From positions 1-38,408 of the forward strand of contig JAUNLX010000011.1 of NCBI GenBank assembly GCA_030532035.1: a DNA stretch of 38,408 nt, in the 5' to 3' direction. The notes beneath the pieces are model-generated. The model ran no database searches. It had not been told where the DNA came from and saw nothing but the letters and a program-made list of their open reading frames with translations. The number at the start of each line of letters is the position of its first letter. Positions within the stretch are counted from its first letter, which is position 1. Origin of the DNA: Clostridia bacterium (GTDB lineage Bacteria > Bacillota > Clostridia > Oscillospirales > Acutalibacteraceae). Shown in pieces: positions 33,663 through 38,408 of the stretch. The position numbers and the translations under genes are program-made.

Positions 33663-35552
33663 TTAAGCCTCCACAATTATTGGCAAAACTATCGGTTCTC
33701 TTTTTGTCTTTGAATATAGGAACTTCGATACATCTTCCTTGACTTTATTTTTTATAGCATTATGGTCTCTAACTTTTTGATTCAAACAACGATTTGCAGT
33801 AGAAGACACAACATCTATTATTTCGTCAATGAGATTTTCTGATTCTTTGACATAAACAAAACCTCGAGAAATTATTTCTGGTTTAACTGAAAGAGAAGTT
33901 CCATATTGAGAAATGGCAAGCAGAATAATTATTATTCCGTCTTCCGAAAGTTTTTTTCTATCTCTCAATACGATGTTTCCAACATCTCCTATTCCATATC
34001 CGTCAACAAAAACTCTACCAGCTTGAACAGTGCCTAAAACAGTCATTCTGTCACCAGTAACAGAAACCTTTGTTCCAACATCTGGAATAAGTATATTTTT
34101 AGGGTCCATTCCAACATTTAGAGCAAGATCTCTGTGCCTTGAAAGATGTTTTGTTTCTCCATGAACTGGGAAAAAGTACTTTGGCTTTATTATACTTAAC
34201 ATCATTTTGAGTTCTTCTCTGTATGCGTGCCCCGAAACGTGGACTTCGTACATATTTTCATAAACAACTTTAGCACCTAAATTTAAGAGCTCATTTATAA
34301 CTTTGCCAACAGTTTTTTCATTTCCAGGAATTGGTGTCGCAGAAATAATAATATAATCGTTCGGTGAAATATTTATTTTTTTATGTTCTCCCATTGCCAT
34401 TCTATAAAGTGCCGACATTGGCTCTCCCTGACTTCCTGTTGAAATGATGACTAATTGTTCGGGTGAATATTGATTCATCATTTGAAGCGGAATTACGGCA
34501 TTTTTAGGCACATCGAAATATCCAAGTTCAACTCCTATCTTGAAAACATTTTCAAGACTTCTACCAACCAAGACAACTTTTCTTCTGAGTTTGGCAGCTT
34601 CATTTATTATCTGTTGAACTCTGTGAATATTGGAAGCAAAAGTTGCCACAATTATTCTTCTTTTACCGGCTTTATTAAATAACTTTTCAAAAGAATTTCC
34701 AACCGCACTTTCTGAAATTGAATATCCGGGTCTTTCAGCATTTGTCGAATCTGACATCATTGCTAAAACGCCCTCTTTACCAAGTTCAGCAAACCTACTA
34801 ATATCAATCATTCCACCGTCAATTGGGGTTGTATCTATTTTAAAATCTCCTGTGTGCACAACTGTTCCGGCGGGAGTTTTTATAGCATATCCGACGGCGT
34901 CAGGTATAGAATGATTTACATGAATTGCCTCAATACTAAAATGTTTGAATTTTTTAATATCCCCCGCCTTTATTTCATGTAATTTAACGCTACTCAACAA
35001 TTTCTTTTCACGCAATTTTCCTTCAATAAGTCCAATTGTGAGTCTGGTTGCATATACGGGAATTTTGACATCTCTAAAAAGATATGCTAAGCCTCCAATA
35101 TGGTCTTCATGCCCATGAGTTATAAAAATCGCCTTGATTTTGTCGGCATTTTTCAAAACATAAGAAAAATCAGGCAAGACTAAATCTACCCCGAGCATAT
35201 CATCATCGGGAAAAGCAAGCCCGCAGTCAATGAGAACCATCTCATCGTCGTATTCAAACAAGGTCATATTTTTACCAATTTCACCAAGTCCACCTAAAAA
35301 GGTTATTTTCAAATCTTTTTTACTGACTTGTTTATTGGTATTTGTAGATGTTTTTCTCGTTGTAGTTCTTCTCTTTGTTTGAGTAACTGTTCTTTTTTTA
35401 TTCTGATTTTGAACGCTTTTTTTAGATTGAGAACTTGTTGTTCTTTTATTTTGCGTTTTTGTTGTATTCTGTCTCGTTCTTGATGAAATCTTTTCATCAG
35501 AGGGACTTGAGACTTTTGAATAAGGCTTAATCTTATTCATTTTTATATCCAA
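33663..35552 (-). CDS. rnj: Ribonuclease J with a basic N-terminal extension
   Basis: A beta-CASP metallo-beta-lactamase RNase with endonuclease and 5'-3' exonuclease activities in mRNA decay and rRNA maturation. Zinc ligands are in HGHEDH (146-151 from the chosen start), followed by the beta-CASP domain and a C-terminal domain. Residues about 5-79 form a Lys/Arg/Thr/Gln-rich, low-complexity tail not part of the enzyme fold. The start is taken as TTG at 35552, since AGGAGG ends 6 nt before it. An ATG at 35540 is 18 nt from that site, and an ATG at 35573 lies upstream of it. First gene of the long minus-strand run. Confidence 0.93.
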   Translation of the reverse strand: MDIKMNKIKPYSKVSSPSDEKISSRTRQNTTKTQNKRTTSSQSKKSVQNQNKKRTVTQTKRRTTTRKTSTNTNKQVSKKDLKITFLGGLGEIGKNMTLFEYDDEMVLIDCGLAFPDDDMLGVDLVLPDFSYVLKNADKIKAIFITHGHEDHIGGLAYLFRDVKIPVYATRLTIGLIEGKLREKKLLSSVKLHEIKAGDIKKFKHFSIEAIHVNHSIPDAVGYAIKTPAGTVVHTGDFKIDTTPIDGGMIDISRFAELGKEGVLAMMSDSTNAERPGYSISESAVGNSFEKLFNKAGKRRIIVATFASNIHRVQQIINEAAKLRRKVVLVGRSLENVFKIGVELGYFDVPKNAVIPLQMMNQYSPEQLVIISTGSQGEPMSALYRMAMGEHKKINISPNDYIIISATPIPGNEKTVGKVINELLNLGAKVVYENMYEVHVSGHAYREELKMMLSIIKPKYFFPVHGETKHLSRHRDLALNVGMDPKNILIPDVGTKVSVTGDRMTVLGTVQAGRVFVDGYGIGDVGNIVLRDRKKLSEDGIIIILLAISQYGTSLSVKPEIISRGFVYVKESENLIDEIIDVVSSTANRCLNQKVRDHNAIKNKVKEDVSKFLYSKTKREPIVLPIIVEA

Positions 35553-35578
35553 TATTTTCCTCCTTAATAACAAAATCT

Positions 35579-35603
35579 ACCCGTCTTACCACACACGACA
35601 GGT
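35579..35603 (-). promoter_or_regulatory. Leader hairpin upstream of rnj
   Basis: On the minus-strand RNA ACCUGUC (35603-35597) can pair with GACGGGU (35585-35579) with one U-G pair and an 11-nt loop. A U-containing run and then the rnj ribosome site follow. It could be a weak attenuator, a stability element or an RNase J target; the stem alone does not decide. Confidence 0.4.
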
Positions 35604-35621
35604 CTTTTCTATTCCATATCA

Positions 35622-35650
35622 ATTTTATTCTTTTTAAGGCTCAAAGTCAA
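35622..35650 (-). promoter_or_regulatory. Probable promoter of the rnj-gdpP operon
   Basis: On the minus strand TTGACT (35650-35645), a 17-bp spacer and TAAAAT (35627-35622), each 5/6, lie about 70 nt before the rnj start. This is the only strong promoter I see ahead of the long gene run. Confidence 0.7.
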
Positions 35651-35754
35651 ATTTGATATAATATATTTCTCTTTTCACTGAAGTTATAAATTGAACTTAT
35701 CTATCTTAATAAATTAAAATTAAATTGCTATTTCTTTAGTAAAATCAAATTAAA

Positions 35755-35778
35755 TTGCACTCCCGTCAGGGAGTGCAA
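35755..35778 (-). terminator. Terminator downstream of the reductase-pirin genes
   Basis: TTGCACTCCC (35755-35764) pairs perfectly with GGGAGTGCAA (35769-35778) around GTCA. The minus strand continues with a T-rich tract. It separates this cluster from the rnj operon. Confidence 0.92.
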
Positions 35779-35790
35779 TAAACAAACCTT

Positions 35791-36333
35791 TTATTTTATA
35801 ATTCTTTCTGCGTGGCTCTCAAAAGCTTTTACAGCCTTTTTGAGAAACTCTTTGGTATCGTCTACCATATTTCCATTTTCATCAAAATATTTAGGAATAT
35901 TAGCTAAATAAACTTCTGGCTGTTGCATAGGAATCAAATCGACATATACCAAAGCTTGTCTTAAAGCCAAATTCCCTGCCATTGCACCAAAGCCACTTAT
36001 TGTAGCAGAAAAAACTGCAACTGGTTTTTTGCCCCAAACATTGCCACTTGGATTGGTTGAGCCTATGTCTATCGCATTTTTCAAAGCTGGTGCAATAGAT
36101 CTGTTATATTCAGGCGTAATGAAAATAAAGGCGTCATGCTCATTAACTTGTTTTCTGAGTTTAGTATATTCTTCGTTGGGATTTTCTCCGTCCAAATCTT
36201 TGTTATAAAGCGGAACATTTTTTATATCTATAATGTCAGCTTCTGCTTTTTCAAACATTTTCACTACTTCTTTGGCGACTTTCATATTCCAAGAATCTTT
36301 TCTGAGCGAGCCTACTATTAATCCTACTTTCAT
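35791..36333 (-). CDS. NADPH-dependent FMN reductase family protein
   Basis: A flavodoxin-fold oxidoreductase (180 residues) of the NADPH-dependent FMN reductase/quinone reductase family. The FMN phosphate loop GSLRKDSWNMKVA (8-20) and the second contact region ITPEYNRSIAPALKNAID are intact. Members reduce flavins, quinones, azo dyes or chromate; the true substrate cannot be read from sequence. GGAGG lies before the ATG. It is 48 nt after a pirin gene, and both lie downstream of a MarR regulator, which suggests a small redox-stress unit. Confidence 0.92.
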   Translation of the reverse strand: MKVGLIVGSLRKDSWNMKVAKEVVKMFEKAEADIIDIKNVPLYNKDLDGENPNEEYTKLRKQVNEHDAFIFITPEYNRSIAPALKNAIDIGSTNPSGNVWGKKPVAVFSATISGFGAMAGNLALRQALVYVDLIPMQQPEVYLANIPKYFDENGNMVDDTKEFLKKAVKAFESHAERIIK

Positions 36334-36381
36334 TTTTTACCTCCATTAATTATTAGTACTTATATTATGCGCAATGTTTTA

Positions 36382-37221
36382 CTAATATTCAATTCTTTCT
36401 TTAATAAATGTACCACTTCTTAAATCGTCATAAGCTTCTTCTATTTCTTCGTGCGTGTTCATAACTATTGGGCCAGCCCAAGCAATCGGTTCATTTAATT
36501 TTTTAGATTTCATAAATAAAACTTGAGCAAATTCTCCCTCATTTTTAATAGTCAGCTTATCTCCGTCAGTCAATTTAACGGCTGTTTTTTCTTTTATCTT
36601 TTCGCCACCGACTGAAACTTCACCTAAAAGAGTGAATATCATTACAGAATCATCATTTTCCATATCAAGCGTAATACTCGAACCCTCATTCATATGAATA
36701 TCATAATAATCTAAGGGAAGATGTTCGCCTTTAAATCCTTGATGATCTTTATATGAGCCTGCTAACAGTCTAATTTTGCCAGATTCATATTCGATTTCTT
36801 CTATCTCATCTTTTTTGATACTTGTATAAGTTGGTTTAGACATTTTTTCAGATTTAGGCAAATTGAGCCAAAGCTGAACCCCAAGAAGCCTTTCAGCAGC
36901 CGGCACCTTTTCTTCGTGTTCAATTCCAGAACCTGAATTCATCCATTGAATTTCTCCGTCACTTATGGAATCTTCATTTCCAAGAGTATCTCTGTGCACC
37001 ATATTTCCTTTGTATAAATATGATATGGTTTCTATTCCACGATGTGGGTGCATGGGAAATCCTGCAGTATATTCTTCAGGATTAGTGCTATCAAAAGAAT
37101 CTAACATTAAAATTGGGTCGAATTCTCTGGTTGTACTATGACCTAAAACTCTTACTAAACTAACTCCTGCTCCGTCAATTGTTCTAAAACCCTCTACTTT
37201 TGTTTTAACTTTTCTTTCCAT
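36382..37221 (-). CDS. Pirin family protein (bicupin)
   Basis: A 279-residue two-cupin protein. The metal site of the N-terminal cupin is visible: H58 and H60 in MHPHRGIE, then H102 and E104 in GIEHEE. Bacterial pirins may act as quercetin-type dioxygenases or as redox-linked regulators; no specific role can be read here. AGGAGG lies before the ATG. It lies between marR and the FMN reductase gene on the same strand; the 105-bp gap to marR is AT-rich without a clear promoter. Confidence 0.95.
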   Translation of the reverse strand: MERKVKTKVEGFRTIDGAGVSLVRVLGHSTTREFDPILMLDSFDSTNPEEYTAGFPMHPHRGIETISYLYKGNMVHRDTLGNEDSISDGEIQWMNSGSGIEHEEKVPAAERLLGVQLWLNLPKSEKMSKPTYTSIKKDEIEEIEYESGKIRLLAGSYKDHQGFKGEHLPLDYYDIHMNEGSSITLDMENDDSVMIFTLLGEVSVGGEKIKEKTAVKLTDGDKLTIKNEGEFAQVLFMKSKKLNEPIAWAGPIVMNTHEEIEEAYDDLRSGTFIKERIEY

Positions 37222-37326
37222 TAAGATTACCTCCTGTTTATAGTATTTAATTATTTTGTTTATAAGATTTCTGTGATTTATTTACTTTTTGCAAGTTTTT
37301 TAAAGACAAAATATTTATGGTTTTCA

Positions 37327-37752
37327 TCACTGAAAGTCTTTTCTAAATTTATTTAAAAGTCTTATCAAGTCTCTTTTTTCTTCTTCATTCCAAATTGATA
37401 CAGACTTCTCAATATGATTTATATTTTTAGGAGCAAGTTCTTCCATAAGCCTTTGCCCTTTTTCAGATAAATTTAACATATATTTTCTCTTATCATTTCC
37501 ACTCTGTCTTCTGGTAATGTACCCCTCTTTAGCTAAATTTTTAACTATTACTGGAATATTTCCGCTGGTTGTGAGAACTTTCTTCATTACTTCTCCCGTA
37601 GTGAGTTCTCCAGCTGTATAAAGGGCTTCCAAAACGGCAAATTGACTTAATGTTAAACCATATTCAGAAATTAATTTGTAATTTTCTTTTTTTAGTGCAT
37701 TTAAAACCTTATTTAAAAGGATATACACATACATTGAACTCTTTGTACTCAT
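37327..37752 (-). CDS. MarR family transcriptional regulator
   Basis: A 141-residue winged-helix dimeric regulator. The DNA-binding core runs from about residue 35 to 100, with the recognition segment TSGNIPVIVKNLAKEGYI and the wing RRQSGNDKRKYML. There is no conserved N-terminal cysteine of the OhrR type. It has no clear ribosome site; a TAAAAT at 37771-37766 only 14 nt before the ATG suggests a very short leader. A near-perfect 29-bp palindrome 34-62 nt upstream is a likely operator. The pirin and reductase genes downstream are its probable targets or co-transcribed partners. Confidence 0.93.
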   Translation of the reverse strand: MSTKSSMYVYILLNKVLNALKKENYKLISEYGLTLSQFAVLEALYTAGELTTGEVMKKVLTTSGNIPVIVKNLAKEGYITRRQSGNDKRKYMLNLSEKGQRLMEELAPKNINHIEKSVSIWNEEEKRDLIRLLNKFRKDFQ

Positions 37753-37785
37753 AACTTATATATGTATTTTATCTCTAATTAGAGT

Positions 37786-37814
37786 TAATTTAAGTGACTA
37801 AGTCACTCAAATTA
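37786..37814. promoter_or_regulatory. Palindromic operator candidate upstream of marR
   Basis: The sequence reads TAATTT-A-AGTGACT-A-AGTCACT-C-AAATTA, symmetric around 37800, with 13 of 14 base pairs matching in each arm. It would cover the -35 region of marR. A second, short palindrome CTCTAATTAGAG (37773-37784) abuts it. Size and symmetry fit a MarR-dimer site. Confidence 0.7.
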
Positions 37815-37886
37815 ATACAAATTATAAAAAAATTTAGCAAATAAAATTTTATATTGTAGATGATAATACAGAGGAAAGAGTTAAAC

Positions 37887-37918
37887 GCACCTTCTGACGA
37901 GGGTGCATTTTGTTTTGG
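37887..37918. terminator. Weak terminator-like hairpin
   Basis: GCACC (37887-37891) pairs with GGTGC (37902-37906) across a 10-nt loop, with a T-rich tract on the plus side. The 344-bp stretch between marR and the surface-protein gene holds this, a tandem repeat and a stronger terminator at 38024-38048, and no convincing gene. Confidence 0.4.
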
Positions 37919-37961
37919 TTTTTAATTTCTGACAATGGTGAATTTTGTTTTGGTATTTTAC
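37892..37961 (+). repeat. Imperfect tandem repeat, two 35-bp units
   Basis: Units 37892-37926 and 37927-37961 share TTCTGAC at the start and ATTTTGTTTTGGT inside, with about six or seven differences by eye. The first unit forms the 3' arm and T-tract of a weak hairpin; the second lacks a matching 5' arm. Confidence 0.6.
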
Positions 37962-38023
37962 TTTTTTAAATTTAGATAAAATACTTTTTATCATTTTCAA
38001 GTTGTTTAAAGTGCAAAATGAAA

Positions 38024-38048
38024 GGCGTCGTACAATTTGTACGACGTC
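38024..38048. terminator. Terminator downstream of the surface-protein gene
   Basis: GGCGTCGTAC (38024-38033) pairs with GTACGACGTC (38039-38048), with one G-T mismatch (a wobble in plus-strand RNA). The plus side has TTTTTT; the minus side reads TTTCATTTT. It ends the surface-protein transcript and perhaps any plus-strand transcript. Confidence 0.85.
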
Positions 38049-38096
38049 TTTTTTACTTTATTTTTCAATCTTCAAAGCTATCTGCAATTTTGCTTT

Positions 38097-38408
38097 TTAT
38101 TGATTATTTTTTCTTCTGTTTTTGCTTATAAAGAGAGTTCCACCAATAGTTACAAGTAGTGTTGAAGCAGAAGCTAAAGATAACATATTATTTACGCCAG
38201 TTTTTGCATTGGGTTTAGCAGGTTTAGTCTGAGGTTTGTTAGGTTTAACTGGTTCTTGTTGTTCTGGTTTTGTATCTGCTGGAGGTGCTACTTTTTTGTC
38301 TTTCCACAATGCTTTAACTGTGAAATCTGAATCAGCGAGAATTTCTGCGCCAACATCTTGTCTCTTTCCTCTTACTTCCCAAGCATCAAATTCTTTTCCG
38401 TCTGGTGC
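38097..38408 (-). CDS. Surface protein, C-terminal part with cell-wall sorting signal (5' end outside window)
   Basis: The open frame runs to the window edge, so only the last 103 residues are seen. The first ~35 (from DGKEFDAWEVRGKRQDVGAE to VKALWKDK) match the end of an InlB-type/Listeria-Bacteroides beta repeat, common in adhesins. A Pro/Lys/Gln spacer (KPEQQEPVKPNKPQTKPAKP) then crosses the wall. The end is a sortase signal: NAKTG in place of LPXTG, a hydrophobic stretch (about 18 residues) and a basic tail SKNRRKNNQ. The in-frame TTG at 38309 is not a start, as the frame continues upstream. Whether NAKTG is cleaved is uncertain. Confidence 0.85.
   Translation of the reverse strand, partial: APDGKEFDAWEVRGKRQDVGAEILADSDFTVKALWKDKKVAPPADTKPEQQEPVKPNKPQTKPAKPNAKTGVNNMLSLASASTLLVTIGGTLFISKNRRKNNQ

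Noticed and set aside
35574..35790. Search for a small gene or RNA between rnj and the reductase terminator
   Set aside because: The 217 bp hold the rnj promoter and leader, AT-rich spacer and the terminator; I see no frame with a ribosome site.

Overview
The window is a 38.4 kb, AT-rich, almost fully coding stretch of chromosome from a low-GC Gram-positive anaerobe. A V-type ATPase operon, a T-box leader, a double-domain ThyX, an IreB-family protein, a free-standing AICAR transformylase and a sortase-type cell-wall anchor together point to the Clostridia/Tissierellia (Peptoniphilus, Anaerococcus or Finegoldia-like). This placement is inferred from gene content and family resemblance. I see no rRNA, tRNA, CRISPR array, transposon or prophage.

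Layout. (1) 156-8833, minus strand: nine-gene V-type ATPase operon, transcribed H/G, I, K, E, C, F, A, B, D. The rotor subunit carries the residues used for Na+ binding in the Enterococcus hirae enzyme. (2) 9170-20276: prs (+), ligA (-), coaX and an ECF S-component (+), nrdR (-), tandem-domain thyX (+), a phenylalanine T-box with pheS-pheT (+), then an IreB-family gene and a small unknown gene (+). Two convergent pairs here (prs/ligA and ECF/nrdR) overlap by 4 bp at their stop codons. (3) 20340-35552, minus strand: a tight co-directional run of twelve genes, probably largely one operon: rnj, gdpP, rplI, dnaB, tilS, hpt, ftsH, an OFA-type MFS transporter, a stand-alone AICAR formyltransferase, purD, trkH and trkA. 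It joins RNA decay, c-di-AMP hydrolysis, replication, purine synthesis and salvage, and K+ uptake. (4) 35791-37752, minus strand: a flavodoxin-like reductase, a pirin and a MarR regulator, with a near-perfect 29-bp palindrome upstream of marR. (5) 38097-38408, minus strand: the 3' end of a surface-protein gene with an InlB-type repeat end and a variant cell-wall sorting signal.

The coding content is mostly well-known core metabolism. I do not find a convincing undescribed multi-gene system. The signals most worth following are the complementary motif loss in the two halves of ThyX, the MarR palindrome, RNA hairpins placed over or between genes (ftsH/MFS, V-ATPase H/I, rnj leader), the basic N-terminal extension of RNase J, and the linkage of gdpP with the K+ uptake genes.
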